A stretch of DNA of 53,903 nt from a virus. The stretch spans positions 1-53,903 of IMG/VR virus record IMGVR_UViG_3300034404_000011; one strand, written 5' to 3'. The notes below the pieces were generated by a model. That model was not told where the DNA came from, did not search any database, and was given only the letters and a program-made list of their open reading frames with translations. This document shows, piece after piece, positions 1-8,078 of the stretch; the stretch's first letter is position 1, and each line of letters starts with the position of its first letter. Position numbers and translations under genes: made by a program.

Positions 1-285
1 CTAAAAACAGAGGCAGAAAAACTCGCAGAGGAAAAGCAAAAGAAACTCGCAGAACTGAAAAGTTATGTAGCAAGCATGCTTGAACCGACTGATTATGTGA
101 TTGTTAAAATCGCAGAAGCGCAAGCGCTTGGAGATACAGAAAATGTAGAACAGCTTAAGCAAAAATACGCAACACAGCTTCAGCAAAGACAAGCAATCAG
201 GCAATGGAACGAACAAATGAAACAAGCAATCAAAAACGCACAGACTTTAGAAGAACTAAGAAGTATAAAAATCAGATATGGCTAA
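1..285 (+). CDS. C-terminal part of an unidentified protein, 5' end outside window
   Basis: The frame is open from the first base to a TAA at 283-285, so only the last 94 residues are seen. They begin with a charged, Lys/Glu/Ala-rich helix likely to be a coiled coil, then a segment TDYVIVKIAEAQALGD followed by Gln-rich helix. The TDYVI pattern loosely resembles C-terminal segments of tail fibre assembly proteins, but this is weak. GC content and codon choice are higher than in most of the window, like the gene at 5906 and the ribonucleotide reductase, which suggests a separate origin. The region just downstream is insertion sequence debris. Confidence 0.75.
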   Translation, partial: LKTEAEKLAEEKQKKLAELKSYVASMLEPTDYVIVKIAEAQALGDTENVEQLKQKYATQLQQRQAIRQWNEQMKQAIKNAQTLEELRSIKIRYG

Positions 286-339
286 GGGGTTGCAATTGTT
301 GAGCTTAACTTCACAGGCTTCCAAAAGGAGGTATAAAGC

Positions 340-369
340 ATGATTGTTAATATAATCTGCCAGATCTAA
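340..369 (+). pseudogene. Truncated gene start with a strong ribosome binding site
   Basis: A near-perfect Shine-Dalgarno, AAAAGGAGGT at 323-332, stands 7 bases before an ATG at 340. The frame ends after only nine codons (MIVNIICQI). Such a strong site in front of a nine-codon frame suggests the start of a gene whose body was lost when the adjacent insertion sequence arrived. A leader peptide is the alternative. Confidence 0.35.
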
Positions 370-623
370 AAAAGTCATAGAAAGCAAAAAAATAAGGAAT
401 AGCAAGGCTTTCAGAAAATGCGGGAGTGTTGCAGAATTTCTGCAAAATTACAGAGGACCAGCTACAGCAACATCATATTGGATTGGAACTTGATATAATC
501 AAGTAGTTAACCTAAGCTCACAAGAAGTCTCCATCTTCTATAAGGTGGAGATGAATTGCGAAGGACTTGACAGGGTTCTTATTTTGGGTTATACTAATCT
601 ACGTCCCGATAATCAAGGGACCT
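370..623. other. Non-coding insertion-sequence-associated stretch
   Basis: No convincing gene is present on either strand. The stretch contains one clear hairpin (528-551) of the kind found at the ends of IS200/IS605-family elements and otherwise unassigned sequence. The base composition is higher in GC than the phage average. It is best read as debris of one or more insertions between the gene ending at 285 and the phage gene ending at 716. Confidence 0.4.
528..551 (+). repeat. Imperfect palindrome resembling an IS200/IS605 end hairpin
   Basis: TCTCCATC at 528-535 pairs with GGTGGAGA at 544-551 with one G-T wobble, around an eight-base loop. Elements of the IS200/IS605 family carry such subterminal hairpins at their ends, and the TnpB remnant 75 bases downstream supports that reading. 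Confidence 0.5.
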
Positions 624-706
624 AGGAGCGGCCCGAAGTTAAGCCTGTGGAGAGGAGAGGATGCTGCCCTCTGTGAAGCAGGAAGCTCCCAGGTGGAGCA
701 GCTCAC
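624..706 (+). mobile_element. Solo 3' end of a TnpB-type insertion sequence (putative omega-RNA end)
   Basis: Read from 629 this encodes RPEVKPVERRGCCPL then TGA, the typical last residues of an IS200/IS605 or IS607 TnpB protein. It matches the C-terminus of the TnpB remnant at 12931-13281 almost base for base (GAAGTTAAGCCTGTGGAGAG, then GAAGCAGGAA and CTCCCAGGTGGAG). The rest of tnpB is absent. In this family the 3' end of tnpB overlaps the guide (omega) RNA, whose guide is taken from flanking DNA. Here the flanking sequence is the 3' end of the gene at 716-1264. The exact right boundary is uncertain, about 706. Confidence 0.6.
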
Positions 707-715
707 GATAAAAAA

Positions 716-1264
716 TTACACTGCTACTTTTCCACTAGTCCAATCAAGTAAATGCACTTTTATATCTTTTTTTGTTGATTTCAAATACTTTTCAAAATCC
801 AAATCATATAAAAGATATATATGCCAAGCATCCAATCTATCAATATAGGGTAATTTATCTCTTATAATCTCAAAAACTTTTAGTTGTTCAAAATCTATTT
901 GTTTTTGTTCAAGATTCCTAAAATCAATATTCTCCTGATAAGCTCTAAACAACATCTCAGGATCAATTAATTTCTCACTATCAGTATATTGCAATCCATA
1001 CTTTAATATGTATGGAATTAAATCCAATTGTTCATTTGTAATTGCTTTGTATAGAATTTTGAAGATAGTTTGATTAGTTAGAATATAGTATGCTAACAAT
1101 ATTCTGGCTATGCTTGTTTGCATATTTTGCTTAATTGATTCAAAAACAATAGGAATTTTACTTTCATCTTTAACTATCAATAGTGTTATAATTTGTAGTA
1201 ATGTAGCAAATGGATTTGTTGTAACTGAATCCAGACTTGTTCCATATCTTCGTTTTATGTTCAT
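716..1264 (-). CDS. Unknown helical protein, element A gene
   Basis: A 182-residue protein, mainly amphipathic helix, with no motif I recognise. Two in-frame ATGs lie close together (1270 and 1264). The second is chosen because TCTAAATTT at 1271-1279 then stands exactly six bases away, as in other element A genes. The 3' end abuts the insertion sequence remnant at 624-706, so the last codons could have been altered by the insertion. Probably an early or middle gene by its start element. Confidence 0.75.
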   Translation of the reverse strand: MNIKRRYGTSLDSVTTNPFATLLQIITLLIVKDESKIPIVFESIKQNMQTSIARILLAYYILTNQTIFKILYKAITNEQLDLIPYILKYGLQYTDSEKLIDPEMLFRAYQENIDFRNLEQKQIDFEQLKVFEIIRDKLPYIDRLDAWHIYLLYDLDFEKYLKSTKKDIKVHLLDWTSGKVAV

Positions 1265-1270
1265 GATCAT

Positions 1271-1279
1271 AAATTTAGA
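1271..1279 (-). promoter_or_regulatory. Element A for the gene ending at 716
   Basis: TCTAAATTT, spacer ATGATC, then ATG at 1264. Confidence 0.7.
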
Positions 1280-1296
1280 TTAGATGCAAAAAAACA

Positions 1297-1977
1297 TTAT
1301 TGGGCGAAAGGTTTAAACCAAACAGTCCATATAACTTCTATTCTTTTCAAATCATATTTATAAACAGGAACAGGTAGTGTTGTGTAAGCTATCATCTTAG
1401 GAGTTTGATCATTTATTGACACTAACAAATCTAATTCAGTTATAGCTACGTATCTTCTACCACCACTTTCACAATATCCTGTAAATGATGAATCTTGGAT
1501 ATCTATATTTGCTTCTGTGTAATCTATATCAAACAGTAATTGTATTCCTCCAATGGTAGCGGTATAGCTACCACAATCACTTGATTGTTCAACAAATCTT
1601 ACTTTGCTTGCAATTTTTAGATCTGAACTGCTAGTAATACGAATTATGTTATTGCGAGACGGATTATCTGATAAGTAACTTGTTGGTATAGTAAAAACAG
1701 GGTTATAGAAACAACTAAAGGAATTAAATCCTGTATGACTTAAACTTAAATACCAAACTAAATTATTCACACTATTTGTAGAGTTGTAACTAGAAAAGTC
1801 TGTTTCCTCTCCTGGCCAAACACCAAGTATTTGTTTGCCCAGTAACATAGATAGAAAGTAAGAGAATGATGGCAATGTTGCATTTGTTGTAACTATATAA
1901 TCCATCAATTCATTCTCTTTATTATAGGTATAAACATAAACTAAGTTTAATATCTCCGAGTGATCTACTATTTTCAT
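1297..1977 (-). CDS. Unknown virion-like protein, element B gene
   Basis: A 226-residue protein rich in Ser, Thr, Asn and aromatic residues with a predicted beta-strand pattern, typical in feel of tail or baseplate proteins. It has no motif I can name. AGC followed by 12 bases precedes the ATG (AGCAACGTTTAAACAATG). The stop lies 13 bases downstream of the ATG-side neighbour pattern of tightly packed genes, and the next gene upstream on the same strand is the papain-fold protein at 1991. In style it resembles the protein at 16754-17323. Confidence 0.75.
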   Translation of the reverse strand: MKIVDHSEILNLVYVYTYNKENELMDYIVTTNATLPSFSYFLSMLLGKQILGVWPGEETDFSSYNSTNSVNNLVWYLSLSHTGFNSFSCFYNPVFTIPTSYLSDNPSRNNIIRITSSSDLKIASKVRFVEQSSDCGSYTATIGGIQLLFDIDYTEANIDIQDSSFTGYCESGGRRYVAITELDLLVSINDQTPKMIAYTTLPVPVYKYDLKRIEVIWTVWFKPFAQ

Positions 1978-1990
1978 TGTTTAAACGTTG

Positions 1991-2533
1991 CTAGAGTAAT
2001 TCAATAATTGTCTTTTGTTTGTTGTTCTTATCATAAACTACTTTTAATAGTTTTATGCGTTCAGCTTTCATAGTTGTTAGTAATTGTTTTAGCATATCAG
2101 GATTTATTTTCCAACCTTTAATTTCATCAGACAATATACCTCCAAACTTCAATCCTTCAACAACACCTTCTGAACAAAAGTAACCACCATTGCTAGTAAA
2201 CACAGGTAGCACAAAACCAATAACACCAAACCAATTATATGGCACATTATTCTTTGCAAGATAGTTATAAAATCTCATAGCATAATCATATTCCTGATCA
2301 CTAACACTTAATTTATATACTTCTATAATAGTATCAACAGAATGATCAAGCAATGTAAAATAATTCCAATATGTCCTACATAAACTACCATTTGGATAGA
2401 CTTCAATAGTTTTATACGGATACTCCAATTCCAATATTATACCTGCATGACTAATATCTGATCTTGTCCAAAAGTTTATTAGTCTGGAAAATAGAGATCT
2501 ACCCTTAAAGAGACCAATGTATAAGTCTTGCAT
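1991..2533 (-). CDS. Permuted NlpC/P60 (YiiX/DUF830-like) papain-fold hydrolase
   Basis: 180 residues. An N-terminal SDISHAGIILE segment (about residues 26-36) supplies the catalytic His, and YFCSEGVVEGL (about residues 118-128) the catalytic Cys, in the His-then-Cys order of circularly permuted NlpC/P60 proteins such as YiiX. Such proteins act on peptidoglycan peptides or lipids. In a phage, cell-wall cleavage at entry or exit is likely, although amidase or acyltransferase activity is possible. The start has element B (AGC, 11 bases, ATG), which fits a late or virion protein. Confidence 0.75.
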   Translation of the reverse strand: MQDLYIGLFKGRSLFSRLINFWTRSDISHAGIILELEYPYKTIEVYPNGSLCRTYWNYFTLLDHSVDTIIEVYKLSVSDQEYDYAMRFYNYLAKNNVPYNWFGVIGFVLPVFTSNGGYFCSEGVVEGLKFGGILSDEIKGWKINPDMLKQLLTTMKAERIKLLKVVYDKNNKQKTIIELL

Positions 2534-2608
2534 TTATAGTTTATGCTTATAAAATAAAATCTAAACACCGCTGATAAGTTATCGTTAGCTTACATAGCTT
2601 AAAAGCAA

Positions 2609-2617
2609 TCTAAATTT
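2609..2617 (+). promoter_or_regulatory. Element A for the gene at 2624
   Basis: TCTAAATTT, spacer TTTTCT, then ATG. Confidence 0.75.
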
Positions 2618-2623
2618 TTTTCT

Positions 2624-3157
2624 ATGAGATGTTTGTTAAACGACAATAAATTAACCTTTGCATTTAAATCCTCTTATGTTACATGTCATAATTATGATTA
2701 TGTTTGTTATCAAACGAATGGATTATTATCTTTTGCTGTCATGGATTTAGCTTTTAAAATTATAAAGCAACAAAAAAGAAAATCTATTATTTTAAAAAAG
2801 AGAAAACCGATCATACATTTGTTAAATTATGTTGATACACTCAATTTCAATTTCAATAGTAACAGATTTGACATTACCTTTTCCTTAAAAAATAACTACA
2901 GAACACGATTAACATATAACTTGTATTTATACCGAAGTTTATACCGAGGAAGATATTATGAGAACTTTTCTAGAGACGGCCTAATAGTTATTGAACGCGA
3001 AAACTTATGTATCATTAGAGCTGAACATGATTATGCTAGTAGAATACAACCAAAGAATTTAAATTTAGCCGCTATGTTAATACATATACTTGCGAAGGAA
3101 GAGATTGATATGATAGATGGTAATGGTATAATATTTTATTGTGTATTTCTAATGTGA
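2624..3157 (+). CDS. Unknown small protein, element A gene
   Basis: 177 residues with alternating Lys/Arg-rich and hydrophobic stretches and many Tyr and Asn. No recognisable domain. It faces away from the papain-fold gene at 1991 and is followed by another element A gene at 3204. In length, composition and position it resembles the other small unknown element A genes (28316, 28909, 37790, 38304), which may be host-takeover proteins, but no function can be assigned. Confidence 0.75.
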   Translation: MRCLLNDNKLTFAFKSSYVTCHNYDYVCYQTNGLLSFAVMDLAFKIIKQQKRKSIILKKRKPIIHLLNYVDTLNFNFNSNRFDITFSLKNNYRTRLTYNLYLYRSLYRGRYYENFSRDGLIVIERENLCIIRAEHDYASRIQPKNLNLAAMLIHILAKEEIDMIDGNGIIFYCVFLM

Positions 3158-3188
3158 TAAACATTTTTTTTATACGTTCTACAATCTG

Positions 3189-3197
3189 TCTAAATTT
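3189..3197 (+). promoter_or_regulatory. Element A for the gene at 3204
   Basis: TGTCTAAATTT, spacer AGTGAT, then ATG. The TG before TCTAAATTT recurs at 6280, 8019 and 51062. Confidence 0.75.
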
Positions 3198-3203
3198 AGT
3201 GAT

Positions 3204-3932
3204 ATGATTATAATCCCTTTTACAAAGAACATTTACGTTATCAATTTAATTCCATCACCAAAATATGGTTATGCAATATTGTTTTATATTATTCCATTAA
3301 ACAAAGAATTGAGTAGTATAACTGAAAGACAGTACGAAGAAAAAATTGTTGAATCTGTTAGTGTAAAAATAAGAGAATTCAAACCAATAAATTTCATCGG
3401 AGCAAATATAATCAAGAAACCGATAAGAGATGTGTTTATTGAATTAGCTGAATTCATGAATAAAGAAGTAGGAACATTTGAACTACCAATTACAATTAAA
3501 AACGTTATGTTTAAAATGATTAAAAGTGGAAACATGTTCACTATAATAACAAAAGATAAAGATGGTAATGTAAAAGATTTTACTGATCGGATAGTTGTTG
3601 ACACATCAGTAATTGTCAATAAAATAAATCAGTTGCTAGCAAATCTTGATAGTGATCAATCGAATAACAATATGTCAGCAAATCAATTGGATACAATTAT
3701 AAAATTGTTGGAAAAGTTAAACTTAACTATGGAAAAGATAAACAATAATCTAGAAAAGATTTTAGCTAATAAGGAAACAATTGGAAATGAGATTGTGAAA
3801 GAGACATCACCTATTGAACTTGTTACAAATGTAGAGAAAGATAATCAAAAAGATATTGCTCAAGATGATATTAGTTTACTCCAAGATCAATTAGATTTAC
3901 AAAACATTAGTGTTAATGATCTCCTATCATAA
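3204..3932 (+). CDS. Unknown protein with C-terminal coiled coil, element A gene
   Basis: 242 residues. Residues 1-130 look like a mixed alpha/beta domain with a hydrophobic start (MIIIPFTKNIYVINLI). Residues 150-200 form an Asn/Lys/Leu-rich heptad region likely to be a coiled coil, followed by an acidic tail. No enzymatic motif is visible. The downstream neighbour at 3974 uses element B, so the two may be expressed at different times despite being 41 bases apart. Confidence 0.75.
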   Translation: MIIIPFTKNIYVINLIPSPKYGYAILFYIIPLNKELSSITERQYEEKIVESVSVKIREFKPINFIGANIIKKPIRDVFIELAEFMNKEVGTFELPITIKNVMFKMIKSGNMFTIITKDKDGNVKDFTDRIVVDTSVIVNKINQLLANLDSDQSNNNMSANQLDTIIKLLEKLNLTMEKINNNLEKILANKETIGNEIVKETSPIELVTNVEKDNQKDIAQDDISLLQDQLDLQNISVNDLLS

Positions 3933-3973
3933 TTTTTTTATAGGATGCTAGCTGTTATGATAGCACTTTGAGA

Positions 3974-5146
3974 ATGCTTAAGAGATTAAGATTATCCGAT
4001 GATAAGATTATAGCTCACAGATACTATCAGAATTACTATGAGCTATTGCTCTCTTACTTACCCTATGTTAAAAGAGTGTTTGCAAAACTTTATATGCCTT
4101 ACATACAAGCAGCATCTCCCAACAGAGACTATTTAAATCTTAATTTACCAACTGTTGCAGATATTTTGGAAAATAGTTTATATAATACTGTTGTAGATAA
4201 TTCAACAGAAATAAAAACTGGAATGGTTCAATCTCCATATGCATTAACAGGTGTACAATACCTAACTATAGATGATTTTCCAATCTATTTAATTGATACA
4301 AATATTGCTGCAAATCCTTTACGTATTTCTGATTCAACTGTATCCTATGATAATAATTCAACAATGATGCTGCTACGCAAATTCCCTAGAGATGATTACA
4401 CCTTCAATATATTTCCTGGTATCAAATCCTTTCTTGATTGTGTGATAGAATTTTATGATGATACAAGCAACATTAGAAGATATAAAATCGTAGCCGAAAG
4501 TAAATATAATGCTCTCGGAGATAAGATTGATACACTATATCATTGTACAACAACTCTGCTAACCGATGAATTCTCACCTAGCATATACACCACAAGATAT
4601 TTATATAATCAGAATGTAGATCGCATATTGGATACAGATACAAATCAGTTACTAGAGAATGCACTAACAATAATAAACAATGTTGATAAAGATTTCAAAA
4701 CAGGTGCTAGATTGTTTGGATATAAAAATGAAAGTATAGTTCTTGATGCTTATGTTTTAACTCGTTTATTGGACTTAAGCTACAACAGTTATAATTTTAG
4801 TTCTTGGCCATATATTGATCAACCAACTATAGATGTTTTAATATCTACGGCCAGTGTCGCCTATGCAAACTTAGCTAATACAATTAGAGACTTAAACATA
4901 GACTTAGATAGTATAACATTATCGACATATTATATTTATCCTGTAAAACAGCATTATAGAAACTTTGTTGGAAACAGAATTAGTTTTGTTGAATCAATAA
5001 TAGCACCTGATTTGATAAATTTAACTAGTTTGTCTGTTCCGTTGAATGTAGATGATCATGTGTCAGGTGCAAATGCTATAACACCAAACATGAAGTATTG
5101 GTTCAAATTCATTCGTAGCATATACATAACAAAACTACTACAATAA
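3974..5146 (+). CDS. Unknown virion-like protein, element B gene
   Basis: 390 residues, rich in Tyr, Asn, Asp and Leu, without a recognised domain. The start at 3974 is chosen because AGCACTTTGAG leads into ATG with a nine-base spacing and an upstream in-frame TTG is less likely. The late-type start element, size and composition (like 33214-35229 and 26844-28037) suggest a structural protein. Followed by a short hairpin and the gene at 5167. Confidence 0.7.
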   Translation: MLKRLRLSDDKIIAHRYYQNYYELLLSYLPYVKRVFAKLYMPYIQAASPNRDYLNLNLPTVADILENSLYNTVVDNSTEIKTGMVQSPYALTGVQYLTIDDFPIYLIDTNIAANPLRISDSTVSYDNNSTMMLLRKFPRDDYTFNIFPGIKSFLDCVIEFYDDTSNIRRYKIVAESKYNALGDKIDTLYHCTTTLLTDEFSPSIYTTRYLYNQNVDRILDTDTNQLLENALTIINNVDKDFKTGARLFGYKNESIVLDAYVLTRLLDLSYNSYNFSSWPYIDQPTIDVLISTASVAYANLANTIRDLNIDLDSITLSTYYIYPVKQHYRNFVGNRISFVESIIAPDLINLTSLSVPLNVDDHVSGANAITPNMKYWFKFIRSIYITKLLQ

Positions 5147-5160
5147 CATGTGAGCATGTT
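5147..5160 (+). repeat. Small hairpin between the genes at 3974 and 5167
   Basis: AACATG and CATGTT pair around the loop TGAG just after the stop codon. The AGC in the 3' part of the hairpin is also the element B of the next gene (AGC, 11 bases, ATG at 5167), so the stem could act as a weak terminator or as part of the start signal. Confidence 0.35.
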
Positions 5161-5166
5161 ATTTAT

Positions 5167-5874
5167 ATGGTTAGTTGGCTTATTGGTGTTGGAGACATAG
5201 GAGATGAAACAGATTTTGCAAAAATCAGACAATATGGGTTTGTTTATGTTTTTAAGTTAGGTTCAGGTAATAATCCAGTAGCAATAGAAATAAAAAACAA
5301 TCTAAACGAGGTTTTATTTAAAACATTTCAGAGAATAACATTACCGGAATGGCCTCAACAATTTGCTACACAAGATGTATATACACTTAGAATAGAACAA
5401 CCAGTTATAACTGGTATTGGTGAGCAATTTACTGTTGAATATTTATCTGTTTTCAAAAAAGTAGGAGCGAATACAGCATACAATTTTGTAGTTAATAGTT
5501 TGCTAAAATGGAAGTATTATTTGGATACATCTATTGAGAAAGGTTGGATGCCACATACAATAGATCCCAGAGAGAGAACTGCTGTAATAGGATATGTTTT
5601 ATTGTCTCCTGACCTACAGGAGATATGGGGTGGAGAAGTATTCGGTGGATGCAATTTAACTGAAATTGATACAGGACATAGATATACGGCGGGACAAGTA
5701 GAGTTAGCTGTAGCAAGAGCTACATTTGAATTTACTGAGAGAATTCCATTATTAACTGCGATAAGAGGACAATTAAGAGATACTCTATTTAATTCTGATA
5801 TAGATTATTTAACAGAAATCCAAAGAGTTATTGAGAAAGCAAAGTCTATATTCACATTTGCAGATCAGGGATAG
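5167..5874 (+). CDS. Virion-like protein, possibly tail tube or sheath-related
   Basis: 235 residues with predicted beta-rich N-terminal half and a segment LTEIDTGHRYTAGQVELA near residue 170, followed by helix. The general pattern recalls tail tube-type proteins, but this is impression rather than a motif match. Element B start (AGCATGTTATTTATATG). It ends in TAG immediately followed by a T8 run and the terminator at 5876-5905. Confidence 0.65.
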   Translation: MVSWLIGVGDIGDETDFAKIRQYGFVYVFKLGSGNNPVAIEIKNNLNEVLFKTFQRITLPEWPQQFATQDVYTLRIEQPVITGIGEQFTVEYLSVFKKVGANTAYNFVVNSLLKWKYYLDTSIEKGWMPHTIDPRERTAVIGYVLLSPDLQEIWGGEVFGGCNLTEIDTGHRYTAGQVELAVARATFEFTERIPLLTAIRGQLRDTLFNSDIDYLTEIQRVIEKAKSIFTFADQG

Positions 5875-5875
5875 T

Positions 5876-5905
5876 TTTTTTTGCAAAAAAAGCCCCGCGA
5901 GGGGG
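5876..5905. terminator. Bidirectional terminator between convergent genes
   Basis: TTTTTTTGCAAAAAAA (5876-5891) adjoins a GC hairpin, GCCCC and GGGGG around GCGA (5892-5905). Read on the minus strand this is a classic intrinsic terminator, GC stem followed by seven T, placed exactly at the stop codon of the gene at 5906-6247. The plus-strand gene at 5167 runs into its T-rich side. The TTTTTTTGCAAAAAA core recurs at 8110 and 16739. Confidence 0.75.
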
Positions 5906-6247
5906 TCAAGTTTTGTTCTTTATTAGCTCTCGTAAACTGAATCCTTCTTGAGTGGGAGCTTGCTTAGGAGATTGTTCTTGCTCGGGATTTTTCTTGACAT
6001 AGGGAAATGTTACGATTACCAATAGCCCATCAAAATTAAGTAATATTCTTTTTCCGGGGGGTGGCTTTGGCATAAATATTGCTGTTTGTGATGGATAGCG
6101 CCTACGCAATTCCGTGATTATCTCTTTTGCTTTTTCTCTGCTAACTTTGCTCGGAAATGTGACAAAGTAGACTTGGGTTTCTTGCTGGGCTTGTTGGGTT
6201 TGTTGGGCTTGGGTTTGGGTTTGTTGGGTTTGGTTTAGTTTCTTCAT
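5906..6247 (-). CDS. Gln-rich small protein with canonical ribosome binding site
   Basis: 113 residues. The first 30 are a Gln/Thr repeat (QTQ, QQTQQAQQ), followed by a compact alpha/beta segment (YFVTFPSKVSREKAKEI) and a charged tail. No known function. It has AGGAGGTG seven bases before its ATG, whereas almost all other genes here lack a Shine-Dalgarno, and it has a GC-stem terminator and a higher GC content. A copy of element A lies 33 bases upstream of the ATG rather than six, which gives it a 5' leader. Confidence 0.8.
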   Translation of the reverse strand: MKKLNQTQQTQTQAQQTQQAQQETQVYFVTFPSKVSREKAKEIITELRRRYPSQTAIFMPKPPPGKRILLNFDGLLVIVTFPYVKKNPEQEQSPKQAPTQEGFSLRELIKNKT

Positions 6248-6279
6248 GGCTACACCTCCTATTGGTTTTTCTTGTATAT

Positions 6280-6288
6280 AAATTTAGA
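6280..6288 (-). promoter_or_regulatory. Element A positioned as an upstream promoter of the gene at 5906
   Basis: TGTCTAAATTT followed by TATA lies 33 bases before the ATG at 6247. If transcription starts seven bases after the element, as implied elsewhere, the mRNA has a leader of about 26 bases carrying AGGAGGTG. This separates the element from the start codon and argues that it is a promoter, not a ribosome binding signal. Confidence 0.65.
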
Positions 6289-6333
6289 CAGTTTTCTAAC
6301 ACATTCTTAAAGTGGATTATAAGCAAAAATTTC

Positions 6334-6747
6334 ATGAATGAACTACAACATATAATAAACTACATTAACGAAGCAAAACAAGACCTCGGTAAAACAAAAA
6401 AGATTATTGAACAACTACAAAATCGTATAGAGCAAATTCTTAACAAAGAGAAACTATCTACATTTGATTTACATCAACTTAGAATATTTAGTGAATTGCT
6501 TGACAGCATAAACAATAGAGAAAACAACATAAACAATGCTATCATAAAGAAGATTGATGTATTGGTTAAATACTCAGAGCAACTTGGCATATCTGCTTCC
6601 AGTATGGATTTGAATGAATTGTTAAAAACAGAAAAGATTAATTTGTTTGTTGATAAGGGTATAACAGATCCTAAAACTTTCACTGAAGAGAGAATAAAGA
6701 ACACAATCTTTATAAATAATGATAATGAGGAAAATTTTACTGGCTAG
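6334..6747 (+). CDS. Coiled-coil protein of unknown function
   Basis: 137 residues, almost entirely helical with Gln/Asn/Lys/Leu heptads from residue 5 to 90. An upstream in-frame ATG at 6262 exists, but AGCAAAAATTTC directly before the ATG at 6334 gives the usual element B spacing of nine bases and matches neighbours. The protein could be a structural or assembly factor. Small terminase subunits are also short and helical, but nothing specific supports that. Confidence 0.65.
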   Translation: MNELQHIINYINEAKQDLGKTKKIIEQLQNRIEQILNKEKLSTFDLHQLRIFSELLDSINNRENNINNAIIKKIDVLVKYSEQLGISASSMDLNELLKTEKINLFVDKGITDPKTFTEERIKNTIFINNDNEENFTG

Positions 6748-6770
6748 CAACATGACTAAAATTATAGATT

Positions 6771-7988
6771 ATGGATTTGTTAAACAGCTTTGTAAACAAT
6801 TGGAATACGAAAATATTTTATGCTCACAATATGAGTTTATTTGATAAGTATGTTCCTGAGAATGTATTCAAAGAATTGGGAGTTGGTTATCTCATATCAT
6901 TGGGAACATATCTAACAAGTAAAGTGAATTTAGACACCTTCAAAATAATTATTAAAAATCTTGAGAAATTACCGTACGCAGCTATTTATATTGACAGTGG
7001 CGGATTTCAGTACATAAAAGGTAAACTAACAAAAAAAGATATTGATAACCATATTAAAGTTTATTTTGAGTTAATTGACTATATAGATGCTCAATACAAG
7101 CAACAAAACATATCCAAACCAATCTTCGTATTCAGTTTGGATATTCCTGCATGCAGAGCTAACAATGCAGATGATGTTGTAGATGAACAAACAAGTATTA
7201 GTGCATCATACAATGTATACTCAGAAATTGCTAGAAGATTTAAGGAATATGAAACTCAAAGACAATTTATAATAACCGTATTACATTTTTCACCAAGTAT
7301 AGTCTATCAAAATTGGAAGCAAATATATCAACTTCCAAATTTAAACATGGCTCAATATGTAGCAACTGGATCATCATGGTGGATGCATAAAAAGCCAATT
7401 TCAATTGGAGCATATAATGTCTTGCATTACTGTTTATTAAGAGCAAACGGATTTAAAAACATAAAATTATACCATATACTAGGAACAAAAAGCTTAGATA
7501 GATTATATCCTTCTTATGATGTGCTAACAATGTATGGCATAAGTATAACACATGATACAACACCATATACTTATTACAGACCAATACTAGTTCCCATCTA
7601 CAACAAAACAATTGATAGATATAATGTAACAAAATTGGATATACGTAGCAATAAACTACAGTTAATCAAAATTGTTGATGAATTACTCGGAGATAATATT
7701 GCAAAATGGGTTGAAAGTATGTTTGATGAGTTAAATGATTTGAATAATGTCAAGCATATAACCAAAACAAAAAACATAAAAGTAAGTAAAATGTTGTATG
7801 TATCTTTGCTTGATATTTTATCAACATTATTGATAAACAAGGTTATTGATAAGATTGACAGAAGCATATACACAGAATTTAAAATCAACAGAGATTATCA
7901 ATTTAAATTATTGGAGTTAGCAGATCAGGATCCAGAGAAATTAGAACAATTATTATTGCCCTATCTGGATAAGTTTATTGAGGATTAG
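6771..7988 (+). CDS. dpdA: DpdA-like tRNA-guanine transglycosylase family protein (DNA 7-deazaguanine insertion)
   Basis: 405 residues. The TGT-fold motif DSGGFQ is at about residues 75-80 (YIDSGGFQYI), a probable nucleophile Asp lies in FSLDIPA (about residue 124), and further barrel motifs are VATGSSWWMH (about 195-205) and HILGTKS (about 234-240). Phage members of this superfamily, DpdA, exchange guanine in DNA for a 7-deazaguanine base. QueE at 17357 and QueD at 40467 in the same genome make that role much more likely than tRNA modification. The C-terminal 130 residues are helical and unassigned. The start is preceded by a weak variant of element A (ACTAAAATTATAGATT). Confidence 0.75.
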   Translation: MDLLNSFVNNWNTKIFYAHNMSLFDKYVPENVFKELGVGYLISLGTYLTSKVNLDTFKIIIKNLEKLPYAAIYIDSGGFQYIKGKLTKKDIDNHIKVYFELIDYIDAQYKQQNISKPIFVFSLDIPACRANNADDVVDEQTSISASYNVYSEIARRFKEYETQRQFIITVLHFSPSIVYQNWKQIYQLPNLNMAQYVATGSSWWMHKKPISIGAYNVLHYCLLRANGFKNIKLYHILGTKSLDRLYPSYDVLTMYGISITHDTTPYTYYRPILVPIYNKTIDRYNVTKLDIRSNKLQLIKIVDELLGDNIAKWVESMFDELNDLNNVKHITKTKNIKVSKMLYVSLLDILSTLLINKVIDKIDRSIYTEFKINRDYQFKLLELADQDPEKLEQLLLPYLDKFIED

Positions 7989-8018
7989 TTTTTTACTTTA
8001 AGATCAAATAAAAATCTG

Positions 8019-8027
8019 TCTAAATTT
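8019..8027 (+). promoter_or_regulatory. Element A in front of a very short gene
   Basis: TGTCTAAATTT, spacer ATATCA, then ATG at 8034. A perfect copy with perfect spacing that would otherwise have no gene. Confidence 0.65.
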
Positions 8028-8033
8028 ATATCA

Positions 8034-8078
8034 ATGAGGGTTCGTCTTAGGTTCAGGAAAATCAAATGCTCGAAGTAA
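8034..8078 (+). CDS. 14-residue basic peptide
   Basis: MRVRLRFRKIKCSK ends at TAA 8076-8078. It is called because a perfect element A sits six bases before the ATG. Half the residues are Arg or Lys. It overlaps the ATG of a second short frame at 8066, an arrangement like a coupled leader. It could equally be a non-coding promoter remnant. Confidence 0.4.
   Translation: MRVRLRFRKIKCSK

Noticed and set aside
6752-6844. 30-codon frame starting at 6752, just before the dpdA-like gene
   Set aside because: It overlaps dpdA in another frame. AGC lies only three bases upstream and the product looks like nothing recognisable. The dpdA start at 6771 explains the region better.
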